Below are positions 24,778-33,091 of a DNA stretch of 64,000 bases, piece by piece. The stretch spans positions 3,375,001 through 3,439,000 of the forward strand of contig NZ_AP023366.1 of assembly GCF_015097055.1 (NCBI RefSeq), given 5' to 3'. Both the position numbers and the translations under genes were made by a program. Origin of the DNA: Effusibacillus dendaii (lineage in GTDB: Bacteria > Bacillota > Bacilli > Tumebacillales > Effusibacillaceae). The notes under the pieces were generated by a model, which searched no databases, had not been told where the DNA came from, and worked only from the letters and a program-made list of their open reading frames with translations. How positions within the stretch are numbered: position 1 is the first letter of the stretch; every line of letters starts with the position of its first letter.

Positions 24778-25620
24778 ATGAATTCGAATGGGCATTTAAC
24801 TTTAATCGGTTTGTTCGGTCATCCGATACATCATTCCCGGTCGCCACTCATGCAAAATGCAGCGTTTCGCGCTAAAGGACTCCCGTATACATATGTCGCG
24901 TTTGATGTTTTTCCCGAACAACTGAAAACGGCTGCGGAAAGCATTCGGATATTGGGGATGCGCGGCGTTAACGTAACAATTCCGCATAAAGTGGATATCA
25001 TGGCTTGTCTGGATGAATTGAGTCCAGCAGCGAAACTGATTGGTGCAGTCAACACAGTTGTCAATGAAAAAGGTACACTGATTGGACATAATACGGATGG
25101 GAGCGGCTATGTCCGTTCACTTTTGGAAGAAACAAGATTATCATTGCCTGATGCGAACGTTTTGGTGCTGGGAGCAGGTGGTGCAGCGCGGGCAGTAGCG
25201 GCGGCAATGGCACTGCAGGGCGCCAAACGGATTCAAATCGTCAACCGGACGCCGGAAAAGGGGCGTGAACTTGCCGAACGTCTTGGGACGTTTTGTCCGG
25301 CGGAAGCAGTTTCCTACCAGGATTTACCGGAATTGGTCAGTGAAGCAGACCTGCTGGTCAATACCACATCGGTTGGCATGCACCCAAATGAACAGGAGAT
25401 CCCGCTTCCGCCAGACCTTTTGCATGAAAAATTGGTGGTATCCGATCTGATTTATAATCCGCGTCAAACTCGTTTACTGTGGGAAGCGGCCAAGCGGGGT
25501 GCAAAGACGCATGGTGGATTGGGAATGTTCATATATCAAGGGGCGGAGGCGTTCACGCTGTGGACAGGTGAGGATGCGCCTGTCGAACTGATGCGGAAAA
25601 CCATCGAATCGTCGCTCTAA
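24778..25620 (+). CDS. aroE: Shikimate dehydrogenase
   Basis: 280 residues from ATG 24778 behind a G-rich ribosome site. Substrate motifs HSRSPLMQNAAF and NVTIPHKVD, catalytic Lys in the latter, NTDGSGYVRSL, NADP-binding GAGGAARAVAAAM and VNTTSVGMHP, and closing GLGMFIYQGAEAF are all present. Reduces 3-dehydroshikimate to shikimate in aromatic amino acid synthesis. It sits in the conserved yqe order. Confidence 0.95.
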   Translation: MNSNGHLTLIGLFGHPIHHSRSPLMQNAAFRAKGLPYTYVAFDVFPEQLKTAAESIRILGMRGVNVTIPHKVDIMACLDELSPAAKLIGAVNTVVNEKGTLIGHNTDGSGYVRSLLEETRLSLPDANVLVLGAGGAARAVAAAMALQGAKRIQIVNRTPEKGRELAERLGTFCPAEAVSYQDLPELVSEADLLVNTTSVGMHPNEQEIPLPPDLLHEKLVVSDLIYNPRQTRLLWEAAKRGAKTHGGLGMFIYQGAEAFTLWTGEDAPVELMRKTIESSL

Positions 25621-25641
25621 TTTTTTGAAAGGAAGATCTGC

Positions 25642-25935
25642 ATGCTGACAGGCAAACAAAAAAGATATCTGCGTTCGTTGGCGCACCACCTTAACCCGGT
25701 CATGCAGGTAGGGAAAGGCGGTGTGTCGGATAACATGCTGGAACAGGTGTCGCTGGCGCTTGAAGCGCGCGAACTGATCAAAATATCGGTTCTCAACAAT
25801 TGTGAATACGACAAAGAGGAAGTGGCGGAACAGCTGGCGGACGGCACGAACGCCGAACTGGTCCAATTAATCGGTAAAACGGTCGTTTTATACAGGGAAT
25901 CGGCCGAACAAAAGCAGATCGAACTGCCGCGCTAA
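25642..25935 (+). CDS. yqeI: CRM-domain RNA-binding protein YqeI (YhbY family)
   Basis: 97 residues: KQKRYLRSLAHHLNPVMQVG and GKGGVSDNMLEQV are the CRM-domain signature, ending IGKTVVLYRES. The family binds pre-50S ribosomal particles. It starts 21 nt after aroE with a GAAAGGAAG site. Confidence 0.92.
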   Translation: MLTGKQKRYLRSLAHHLNPVMQVGKGGVSDNMLEQVSLALEARELIKISVLNNCEYDKEEVAEQLADGTNAELVQLIGKTVVLYRESAEQKQIELPR

Positions 25936-25971
25936 AAACAGATTCGATCTGCCATACGGGAGTGATAAGGA

Positions 25972-26577
25972 GTGAAAATTGGGCTTTTTGGGGGCACCTT
26001 TGATCCCATCCACATTGGACACATGGTGGCGGCCCGCGTGGCGTTGGAAGCTCTGGGTCTGAACCGGGTCATTTTCATTCCAACCGGATTTCCCCCGCAT
26101 AAAATGGGGGTTTCCGTCACCCCTGCTGAAAAACGGCTGCAGATGGTAGTGTTGGCTGCCGGGTACGATCCCGTTTTTTCCGTGTCTGATTGGGAACTCA
26201 CACAGCAGGGGCCGTCTTATACGGTGGATACGCTGACTCATTACAGGTCTGAATATCCTGCTGACGAGTTATACTTTATTATGGGGGCCGATATGCTGCA
26301 CGATTTCCCGAACTGGCGGCAACCGGACAAGATCCTGCAGTTGGCCCGCTTAGTTGGGATGGCGAGACCAGGTTTTGACCTTGATAAATGCCAAGCGCTT
26401 TTGCAAAAGGAGATTCCCGGCAGTGAAGAGCGGGTTTATTTTGTTGACATGCCCGGTCTTGAGATATCTTCCACATGGTTAAGAGAACGAATCCGCAATC
26501 GGCAGGCAGTTGATTTTTTGATTCCTGACCGGGTGATTCATTTTATCGAGGAGAATCGGTTGTATGACGGAGAGTGA
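25972..26577 (+). CDS. nadD: Nicotinate-nucleotide adenylyltransferase
   Basis: 201 residues with a GTG start. GLFGGTFDPIHIGHMVAA carries the HxGH nucleotidyltransferase motif; FIPTGFPPHK and YFIMGADMLHDFPNWRQP follow, and ISSTWLRERI is the C-terminal signature. It forms NaAD from NaMN and ATP. Its end overlaps yqeK by 14 nt. Confidence 0.95.
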   Translation: MKIGLFGGTFDPIHIGHMVAARVALEALGLNRVIFIPTGFPPHKMGVSVTPAEKRLQMVVLAAGYDPVFSVSDWELTQQGPSYTVDTLTHYRSEYPADELYFIMGADMLHDFPNWRQPDKILQLARLVGMARPGFDLDKCQALLQKEIPGSEERVYFVDMPGLEISSTWLRERIRNRQAVDFLIPDRVIHFIEENRLYDGE

Positions 26578-27139
26578 AATTCGCGAGAAAGTCAAATCGG
26601 CCTTGAAAGAAAAGCGGTTTCAGCATGTAGAAGGGGTTGTCGAAACGGCTGACCGTTTGGCCCGAAAATATGGCGTCAATCCGGAACAGGCGAGGTTGGC
26701 CGCCTGGATCCATGATTATTGTAAGGAATGGTCAGAGGAAAAACTGGTTCAGGTGGCGAAAGAATTAGGTATAGACGATTCCTATTTTGAAGTGACCGAA
26801 TTGCTTCACGGCCACATTGCGGCTGAAATTGCGCCGCAGGAGTTCGGAATTGTCGATCCGGAAGTGAGGAACGCCTGCCGCTATCATACATCCGGTCGGG
26901 CGAACATGACACTGCTTGAAAAAGTGGTTTACCTGGCCGATGCAATTGAACCGGGGCGTGACTATCCTGCTGTGGAGGACATTCGCAAGGTGGCAGAAGA
27001 GGATCTTGACAAGGCAGTCGCTCTGTCGATGGACAACACGATTGAGTTCCTGTTAAAACGTCGGCTCCCCATCTTTCCGCTGTCTGTCGTTGCACGAAAT
27101 GATCTGTGGCGGAAACAGAAGGACAGCCGGGGACGTTGA
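26564..27139 (+). CDS. yqeK: HD-domain symmetrical Ap4A hydrolase YqeK
   Basis: 191 residues. HD motifs: HVEGVVETADRLARKYG, AAWIHDYCKEW with the metal HD pair, LLHGHIAAEIA and VVYLADAIEPGRDYP. YqeK-type proteins hydrolyse diadenosine tetraphosphate symmetrically to two ADP. The start lies within the end of nadD, so the genes are coupled. Confidence 0.92.
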   Translation: MTESEIREKVKSALKEKRFQHVEGVVETADRLARKYGVNPEQARLAAWIHDYCKEWSEEKLVQVAKELGIDDSYFEVTELLHGHIAAEIAPQEFGIVDPEVRNACRYHTSGRANMTLLEKVVYLADAIEPGRDYPAVEDIRKVAEEDLDKAVALSMDNTIEFLLKRRLPIFPLSVVARNDLWRKQKDSRGR

Positions 27140-27196
27140 GACTCTTTTGGCATAAAATGCAGTAAAACCATTCTTAATTTCCTAGGAGGCAAGTGC

Positions 27197-27544
27197 ATGG
27201 GTGAAAAAACGGTGGAATATGCTCGTTTGGCTGCTGCGGCGGTCGCAGACAAGAAGGCGAAAGACATTGTTATGCTCGACATACGAGGATTGTCGGTAAT
27301 AGCGGATTACTTCGTCTTATGCAGCGGAAATTCCACTACTCAGGTGCAAGCTATCGCAAAAGCGGTAAAGGAAAAGATGGGGCAGAAAGGGATTACAGTT
27401 AAAGGGATGGAAGGGTACGACGAGGCAAAATGGGTTTTAATCGATTGCGGAGACGTGGTGGTTCATGTGTTCCGGGAAGAAGAAAGGGAATTTTACAATC
27501 TTGACCGAATTTGGAGCGACGCACACGAGTTGAGTATCGTATAA
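27197..27544 (+). CDS. rsfS: Ribosome silencing factor RsfS
   Basis: 115 residues: KKAKDIVMLDIRGLSVIADY, FVLCSGNSTTQVQAIAKAV, GYDEAKWVLIDCGDVVVHVF and FYNLDRIW are the RsfS/Iojap signature. It binds ribosomal protein L14 and blocks subunit joining in starvation. AGGAGG precedes the ATG. A strong terminator follows, so the yqeM gene is separately transcribed or reads through. Confidence 0.94.
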   Translation: MGEKTVEYARLAAAAVADKKAKDIVMLDIRGLSVIADYFVLCSGNSTTQVQAIAKAVKEKMGQKGITVKGMEGYDEAKWVLIDCGDVVVHVFREEEREFYNLDRIWSDAHELSIV

Positions 27545-27555
27545 TAAATGATTGG

Positions 27556-27584
27556 CCCGGTTCTTCGCGGAATCGGGTTTTTTT
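27556..27584 (+). terminator. Intrinsic terminator after rsfS
   Basis: CCCGGTTC pairs with GAATCGGG (one G-U) with a 6-nt loop, followed by seven T. The bases after it (AACAGCTT) repeat the start of the 125-bp element; see findings. Confidence 0.8.
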
Positions 27585-27644
27585 AACAGCTTTAAACGGC
27601 CTTCTGCCAGCAGTCTGGACAGAAGTTTGATTTGGGGTGATGAG

Positions 27645-28403
27645 ATGCAGGGGTCTACGTATCGCGATTTTGCGGAATTTTACGATATGCTGATGGAAGA
27701 TGCTCCCTATGATCTGTGGTTGGGGCTGTTTACAGAATCGATGCAGCAGGAATTTGGCGGGGACCGTCGCTTGAAAGTCGCCGACATTGGCTGTGGAACC
27801 GGCACATTATCCATCCGTTTGATGGAGTTGGGACATCAGGTATGTGCGGTTGACTTGTCAGAGGACATGCTGGTGCGGGCGCAGGCGAAACTGAATCGCC
27901 CCACACCTTTTTTGCGGTTCTTGCAGCAGGATATGCGGCATTTGCGGCTGCCGGAAGCGGTTGACTGTGCCGTGTCGTTTTGCGATTCTCTCAATTATTT
28001 GCGGGAGGAAACCGATTTGTTGGCGGCGTTCCAATCCATTCGCTCCCAATTGAAACCGGACGGCGTTTTTCTGTTTGACATGCATACGCCGTATCATTTG
28101 GAACAGGAGTTGGGCCAAGAGACGTTCTATGATATTCGGGAGGACATTGCGTACATCTGGCAAAGTCGATTTGATGGACGGCGGTGTGAAGTAGAATACG
28201 ATGTGACTTTTTTTGCCAAAACGGAAGCGGATGTGTATCGTCGATTTCAGGAAACCCATTGGCAGCGGGCTTATCCGCGAGAAGTGATTGAAGGGCTGCT
28301 TCGCCAGGCAGGATTTGAAAAAGTAACATGCGGTGCTGATTTTCACTGGAACGAACCGGGCGAAGGAGCGAAAAGGTATTTTTTTAAAGCGAAGATACGG
28401 TAA
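27645..28403 (+). CDS. yqeM: Class I SAM-dependent methyltransferase YqeM
   Basis: 252 residues from ATG 27645 with GGGGTGATG upstream; the longer frame runs back through the terminator. SAM site: VADIGCGTGTLSIRLMELG, then VCAVDLSEDMLVRAQ and FLQQDMRHLRLPEAVD. The N-terminus YRDFAEFYDMLMEDAPYDLW is typical of the YqeM/small-molecule methyltransferase group. Substrate unknown. It closes the conserved yqe block. Confidence 0.88.
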   Translation: MQGSTYRDFAEFYDMLMEDAPYDLWLGLFTESMQQEFGGDRRLKVADIGCGTGTLSIRLMELGHQVCAVDLSEDMLVRAQAKLNRPTPFLRFLQQDMRHLRLPEAVDCAVSFCDSLNYLREETDLLAAFQSIRSQLKPDGVFLFDMHTPYHLEQELGQETFYDIREDIAYIWQSRFDGRRCEVEYDVTFFAKTEADVYRRFQETHWQRAYPREVIEGLLRQAGFEKVTCGADFHWNEPGEGAKRYFFKAKIR

Positions 28404-28429
28404 ACAATTTGATTGGCAGAAAGGTTCCA

Positions 28430-28617
28430 TTCAAGTAAACTGTTGATAAAAGCTACATGCAGGGAACCGGGTGAAATTCCCGGGCGGTCGCGCCACTGTA
28501 AAGCCAGACCCCTTATGATGCTCGGATGTGCAGATTGCCCTCGCGAATTGGGGTACACCTTTCAAGAATTGCTGGAACTCCCTCTTTCGCGATTGCTGGA
28601 TGAAAGGGGGAGTTTTG
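28430..28617 (+). promoter_or_regulatory. Cobalamin riboswitch with SD-sequestering hairpin
   Basis: The aptamer core at 28460-28512 reads GGGAACCGGGTGAAATTCCC, then GGGCGGTCGCGCCACTGTAA and AGCCAGACC, matching the conserved B12 riboswitch (the final B12-box half deviates from the common form). The expression platform is a 13-bp hairpin, 28576-28588 with 28602-28614, whose 3' arm contains the ribosome site GGGGGAG of cobQ. When formed it would hide the site and could also terminate (GTTTTG follows). High B12 should lower cobQ expression. Confidence 0.9.
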
Positions 28618-30156
28618 TTGAGTTTACGGTTGATGGTGCAGGGAACCTCCAGTGACGTCGGGAAAAGTTTGTTGTGTACGGCGCTCTGCCGGATTTTTGC
28701 TAGAAAAGGGTACCGGGTCGCGCCTTTCAAATCACAAAATATGGCGCTCAACTCGTATGTAACGAGTGACGGCAAGGAGATTGGCCGGGCGCAGGGTGTT
28801 CAGGCCGAAGCTGCCGGCGTGGAAGCGACGGTCGACATGAATCCGATTTTATTAAAGCCCAAAGGGGATATGACATCACAAGTGGTGGTGCGCGGTGTTC
28901 CCTTACAGGATATGTCGGCTGTCGAATATCGGCAGAATTATATTCCGCAGGCTCTGCAGGTGGTTAAGGAGTCGCTGGACCGTTTGCGAAGCGAATTTGA
29001 AGTATTGATTATCGAAGGGGCAGGCAGTCCGGCCGAGATCAATTTGAAAAGCCGGGACATCGCGAATATGAAAATAGCCGAACTGGCAGACGCACCTGTG
29101 ATTTTGGTGGCGGATATTGATCGGGGCGGCGTCTTCGCATCGATTGTCGGTACGCTGGAACTGCTTGAGGCGGCGGAACGAAACCGGGTGAAAGGCTTTA
29201 TTATCAATAAATTTCGCGGCGATATTCGCCTGCTTGCGCCAGGCATTGACTGGCTGGAAAAACGGACTGGAATTCCGGTGCTTGGCGTAGTTCCCTATCG
29301 GCGGAATCTCTATATTGAAAGCGAGGATTCGGTTGTATTGGACAGCTTAACTGCGGCGGCCGCAGGACAAAACCAGATTGATGTAGCGGTGATCCGGTTT
29401 CCCTTTATCTCCAATTTTACGGATGTGGATCCGCTGCGGTTTGAGCCGGATGTATCGCTGCGCTTTGTAGCTGACGTTGATCAGCTTGGAATGCCGGATT
29501 TAGTCATCTTGCCGGGAACTAAAAACACGGTTGACGATCTGGTTTGGCTGAAACGATCCGGTTTGGCGGAGGCAATCCGGTGTCGGGCAAAAGATGGCCG
29601 GGTCCTGGGCATTTGCGGCGGCTATCAGATGTTGGGCAGCCGTCTGTTTGATCCCGATTTTGTCGAGTCTGACCTGCCGGAATTAGAAGGATTGGGGTTG
29701 TTGGACGTGACAACCCGGTTTTTACCTCAGAAAACAACGGTTCAGGCGCAAGGAACCGTTTTAACGCTGCCAGCCCAATCGGCTGTTTTGTCCGGTCTGC
29801 CAGTGGAAGGATACGAAATCCATATGGGGCAGTCGGAGCGGGGAAAACGGGTGGCCCCCTTTTGCCGGCTGGAAAGTGAAAATGGCCGAAAACAGGAAGA
29901 GGGAGCGGTGAACGAAACAGGCACTGTGATCGGTACGTATTTACACGGTATTTTACATAACGATTCATTCCGCAGAATCTTATTGGATCAGATTCGGATC
30001 GGGAAAGGACTCGCACCGCTTGAAACAACAGTATCCAATCACCGTCGGCGGCAGGAAGCGTTTGACGAATGGGCCGATACGGTGGAAACGGAGCTTGATA
30101 TGGAACGCCTTTTTTCGATCATGAAAATGTTTGAGGAAAGAAGTGTGATCAAATGA
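28618..30156 (+). CDS. cobQ: Cobyric acid synthase
   Basis: 512 residues from a TTG at 28618, 5 nt after GGGGGAG in the riboswitch hairpin; the longer frame lies in the riboswitch. N-terminal amidoligase ATPase domain: LMVQGTSSDVGKSLLCTALC, FKSQNMALNSYVT, GRAQGVQAEAAGVEA, and VILVADIDRGGVFAS. C-terminal glutaminase domain: LGICGGYQMLG with the catalytic Cys and the GTYLHGILHND His. It amidates four carboxyl groups of adenosylcobyrinate a,c-diamide. The ATR gene overlaps its end by 4 nt. Confidence 0.95.
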   Translation: MSLRLMVQGTSSDVGKSLLCTALCRIFARKGYRVAPFKSQNMALNSYVTSDGKEIGRAQGVQAEAAGVEATVDMNPILLKPKGDMTSQVVVRGVPLQDMSAVEYRQNYIPQALQVVKESLDRLRSEFEVLIIEGAGSPAEINLKSRDIANMKIAELADAPVILVADIDRGGVFASIVGTLELLEAAERNRVKGFIINKFRGDIRLLAPGIDWLEKRTGIPVLGVVPYRRNLYIESEDSVVLDSLTAAAAGQNQIDVAVIRFPFISNFTDVDPLRFEPDVSLRFVADVDQLGMPDLVILPGTKNTVDDLVWLKRSGLAEAIRCRAKDGRVLGICGGYQMLGSRLFDPDFVESDLPELEGLGLLDVTTRFLPQKTTVQAQGTVLTLPAQSAVLSGLPVEGYEIHMGQSERGKRVAPFCRLESENGRKQEEGAVNETGTVIGTYLHGILHNDSFRRILLDQIRIGKGLAPLETTVSNHRRRQEAFDEWADTVETELDMERLFSIMKMFEERSVIK

Positions 30157-30722
30157 AAATCTATACGCGAACAGGCGACAAAGGAATGACAGGCGTGATT
30201 GGCGGACGCGTCCGGAAAGATTCGATCCGGGTCGAGGCTTACGGTACCGTTGATGAGCTGAATTCGTTCGTTGGCCAGGCGATTGTTTTGATGGACCGCA
30301 GCAAATATCAAGATATGATTGCCGATTTGACGGAAATTCAGCACGAATTGTTTGATGCAGGCGGCGATTTGGCATATGTAAAAGCACCGGAAGGGTCGCA
30401 GATCACATACAAAATCAATGCAGACATGGTCACTCGTCTGGAACAGTGGATTGATCGGTACGATGCGGAGTGTCCACCCATTAAACGATTTGTTTTGCCG
30501 GGCGGGAGCCCTGTTTCGGCTGCTCTGCATGTTTGCCGAACGGTCGCCAGGCGGGCGGAGCGGCGGGTGGTAACGCTTGCGGAAGAAGAGCCGATCAATC
30601 AAGAGGTGCGTCGCTATTTAAACCGCCTGTCCGATTTTTTCTTTGCGGTGGCTCGAACCGCCAATGTTCGCGAAGGTATGGGGGATGTCGAGTACAAACG
30701 CGGCGGGGAAGTGTTCGGATAA
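30153..30722 (+). CDS. pduO: PduO-type cob(I)alamin adenosyltransferase
   Basis: 189 residues: KIYTRTGDKGMTGVIGGRVR is the ATP-binding loop, VEAYGTVDELNSFVGQA follows, and FVLPGGSPVSAALHVCRTVARRAER with NRLSDFFFAVAR is the cobalamin-side signature. It adenosylates cob(I)alamin or a corrinoid precursor. The ATGA overlap with cobQ puts it under the same riboswitch. Confidence 0.93.
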   Translation: MKIYTRTGDKGMTGVIGGRVRKDSIRVEAYGTVDELNSFVGQAIVLMDRSKYQDMIADLTEIQHELFDAGGDLAYVKAPEGSQITYKINADMVTRLEQWIDRYDAECPPIKRFVLPGGSPVSAALHVCRTVARRAERRVVTLAEEEPINQEVRRYLNRLSDFFFAVARTANVREGMGDVEYKRGGEVFG

Positions 30723-30732
30723 GAAAAAATAG

Positions 30733-30763
30733 TTTTATGTCAACTTGTCCTCCTCATATAGTA
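30733..30763 (+). promoter_or_regulatory. Possible sigma-E promoter of the LysM/GH18 gene
   Basis: GTTTTATG and CATATAGT with a 15-bp spacer resemble the mother-cell sigma-E elements, and end 33 bp before the start. Related yaaH of B. subtilis is sigma-E dependent. Weak -35. Confidence 0.35.
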
Positions 30764-30795
30764 GGTAACAGCCACGCTGTAAGGGAGGACAAATT

Positions 30796-32097
30796 ATGTT
30801 TGTACATGTTGTAAAGGCAGGAGAGACACTTTATTCCATTGCAGAACTTTACGACGGTACGGCAGAACGAATCAGGGCCGCCAACCAATTGCAGGGAGAT
30901 GATATTGTTCCTGGCATGGGCCTGATCATCCCGGCAGGCCCGAGCACCACATTAGAGCGTTATGTAATCCAACCGGGTGATACGCTGGAATCCATCTCGC
31001 AGCAAAAGAAACTTCCCCCGTTTATTGTCCGAGCCAGCAATGAGCGGTTTGCCGAACAGAGCCTGGAGCCGGGGAAAACAATCTGGCTGCCGGTTCCGGT
31101 CCGTTCGCATCGTTTGATCGATGTGCACGCGTTTCTGATCCCGACGGGAAGCGAACTTGATGAGGAGATTTTGCATGACACGGCAGACTGTCTGACATTT
31201 GCCGACCTGTTCAGTTATCAAGTGCAACGTGATGGAACCCTGAGTGATCTATCGGATGCAAAGGCGCTCAGCAAAATGCGGCAGGAAAGAGTGGGAGCGT
31301 TTGCTACCATCACCAATTTTGACGGGTCGCAGTTCAATCCGGAACTTGCCCGCTGGATCATAAAAGACCGACAGCTGCGCCGCCAAACCATTCAAAACAT
31401 CTTGCATCTTGTTCAATCAAAAGGCCATTATGGGATTAACATCGATTTTGAACATCTGTATCCGCAGGATCGGGCCTATTTTACCGCTTTTGTCCGGGAA
31501 TTGTCAGAATGCGCGCAGCCTCAAAAGATTCCGGTAGCGGTTACGTCCGGTCCCAAAACGGCTGACAATCCTTCTAACCCCTGGGTGGGAGCCTACGATT
31601 ATCCAGCGTTGGGTCAAATCGCCGACCAGATTATTCTGCTCACGTTTGAATGGGGATGGGCGGGTGGTCCGCCGATGGCGATCGCTCCTTTGCATATGAT
31701 ACAAAAAGTCATTTGTTATGCGTCGTCTGTAATGCCGGCCGATAAAATTTTTATGGGCATGGCGCTTTACGGATACAATTGGCCGATGCCGTTTCGAGAG
31801 GGGCAGCGGGCGGCGGGAATTTCGCCGCAAGCTTCCATTCAACAGGCGGTCCGGGCAAACACGCATATTCATTTTCATCCGGAATCGGCTTCTCCCACAT
31901 TCGTGTATCGGGGCGCTGACCAAGAACTGCGCCAGGTTTGGTTTGAAGATGCCCGTTCGATTTTGGCCAAACTGCATCTTGTTCAGGAACATGGACTGCG
32001 CGGCATCAGTTACTGGATGTTGGGACATTCGTTTCCGCAAAATTGGACAATTCTTCAGGATACGTTTAAAGTTCGAAAAGTATTTTTTCGGACTTGA
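30796..32097 (+). CDS. LysM-GH18 spore cortex-type hydrolase (YaaH/SleL-like)
   Basis: 433 residues. Two LysM repeats (about 1-46, starting MFVHVVKAGETLYSIAELYD, and 52-98) are followed by a GH18 barrel with catalytic Glu in GINIDFEHLYP. No signal peptide, as in YaaH and SleL, which are made in the mother cell and placed on the spore, where SleL trims cortex fragments as an N-acetylglucosaminidase. Ribosome site GGGAGG. A broken paralogue lies at 561-1501. Confidence 0.9.
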   Translation: MFVHVVKAGETLYSIAELYDGTAERIRAANQLQGDDIVPGMGLIIPAGPSTTLERYVIQPGDTLESISQQKKLPPFIVRASNERFAEQSLEPGKTIWLPVPVRSHRLIDVHAFLIPTGSELDEEILHDTADCLTFADLFSYQVQRDGTLSDLSDAKALSKMRQERVGAFATITNFDGSQFNPELARWIIKDRQLRRQTIQNILHLVQSKGHYGINIDFEHLYPQDRAYFTAFVRELSECAQPQKIPVAVTSGPKTADNPSNPWVGAYDYPALGQIADQIILLTFEWGWAGGPPMAIAPLHMIQKVICYASSVMPADKIFMGMALYGYNWPMPFREGQRAAGISPQASIQQAVRANTHIHFHPESASPTFVYRGADQELRQVWFEDARSILAKLHLVQEHGLRGISYWMLGHSFPQNWTILQDTFKVRKVFFRT

Positions 32098-32182
32098 TTT
32101 TTTTCAATCATCAGGTCAAGTTTTAAGATTCTGGTTCCACATGGTATAAATAGGACAAGTCGTAAAAAACGGGGGATATATG

Positions 32183-32744
32183 ATGCGGTTACAGGGAAAA
32201 GTGGCAGTGATTACCGGCGGTGGATACATATGGAAAAATTGATGTGATGTTTAACAACGCGGGCACTGGTGTCAACAAGCCGTTACTGCAGCATGAACCG
32301 GAGGATTACGACAAAGTTGTAAAAGTCAACCAGTATGGAGTCTACTATGGGATTCTGGCGGCAGGTCGCAAAATGCAGCAGATCGGTAGCAAAGGCGTCA
32401 TTATCAACACCGCGTCTGTCTATGCATATGTTGGCACACCGGGTGTGATAGGGTATCATGCGGCAAAAGGGGCGGTCCGCATCATGACGCAGGCAGCAGC
32501 GCTCGAATTGGCTCCTTACGGAATTCGCGTTGTGGGGGTTGCACCCGGCGGTGTAGATACACAAATGCTGCAGGGATATAAAGATGCGGGTCTGGAAGAT
32601 GTAATGGCACGCAAACATATGCGCCGCAGGCTGTTGACACCGGAACAGATTGCCAATGTGGTTGCCTTTCTTGCATCTGACGAATCGGATGTGATCAACG
32701 GCAGCATCGTGATGGCAGACGACGGGTTGGTGGAGTTCAGATAA
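32183..32744 (+). pseudogene. Short-chain dehydrogenase/reductase with internal deletion
   Basis: It begins MRLQGKVAVITGG, the first strand of the SDR Rossmann fold, then the frame shifts at 32220 and continues as TYGKIDVMFNNAGTG, which in intact SDRs lies about 65 residues further on. The deleted part includes the TGxxxGIG cofactor loop. The rest is well preserved, with catalytic Tyr and Lys in YHAAKGAVRIMTQ and the C-terminal VINGSIVMADDG. A deletion out of frame is the simplest reading, and the protein cannot bind NAD(P). Confidence 0.85.
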
Positions 32745-32754
32745 TTGTCGATTC

Positions 32755-32784
32755 TTGACAAAGGATTGCCCCTTTGCGTATACT
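32755..32784 (+). promoter_or_regulatory. Sigma-A promoter of the leuS T-box transcript
   Basis: TTGACA at 32755 and TATACT at 32779 with an 18-bp spacer, just ahead of the T-box leader. Confidence 0.75.
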
Positions 32785-32799
32785 TACAATCGTATATTT

Positions 32800-33064
32800 A
32801 TAACGAAATGAAAAGGGTAATGTGTGGATGAGGAGTAGTACCCGAGTAAGAACCTTTCAGAGAGTCAACGGTTGGTGGGAGTTGACAGGTTACATACGGT
32901 GAACTCACCTCTGAACAGTTGCGGGGATTTTGGTACCTGTAAACGTCTCGTCCTCGTTATCGGACGTTCGAGTGGGCAGACAAAATCTGTCAAGCAGGGT
33001 GGTACCGCGGGAATTGACATCAAACCTCTCGTCCCTAGCATGTTTTGCAGGGCGAGGGGTTTTA
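32800..33064 (+). promoter_or_regulatory. T-box riboswitch, leucine-specific
   Basis: The conserved T-box sequence AGGGTGGTACCGCGG lies at 32996-33010. Upstream, stem I has the usual GAGAGTCAACGG region, and a candidate specifier triplet CTC (Leu) is in GAACTCACC at 32904-32906. The terminator (CCTCTCG...CGAGGGG followed by TTTTATT) ends at 33064. Uncharged tRNA-Leu would stabilise the antiterminator and permit leuS transcription. Confidence 0.92.
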
Positions 33065-33091
33065 TTATGTGGTGGAATGGGGGCAATCCGG

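Noticed and set aside
32865-33090. Short ORFs between the SDR remnant and leuS
   Set aside because: They lie in the T-box leader, whose RNA motifs explain the sequence.
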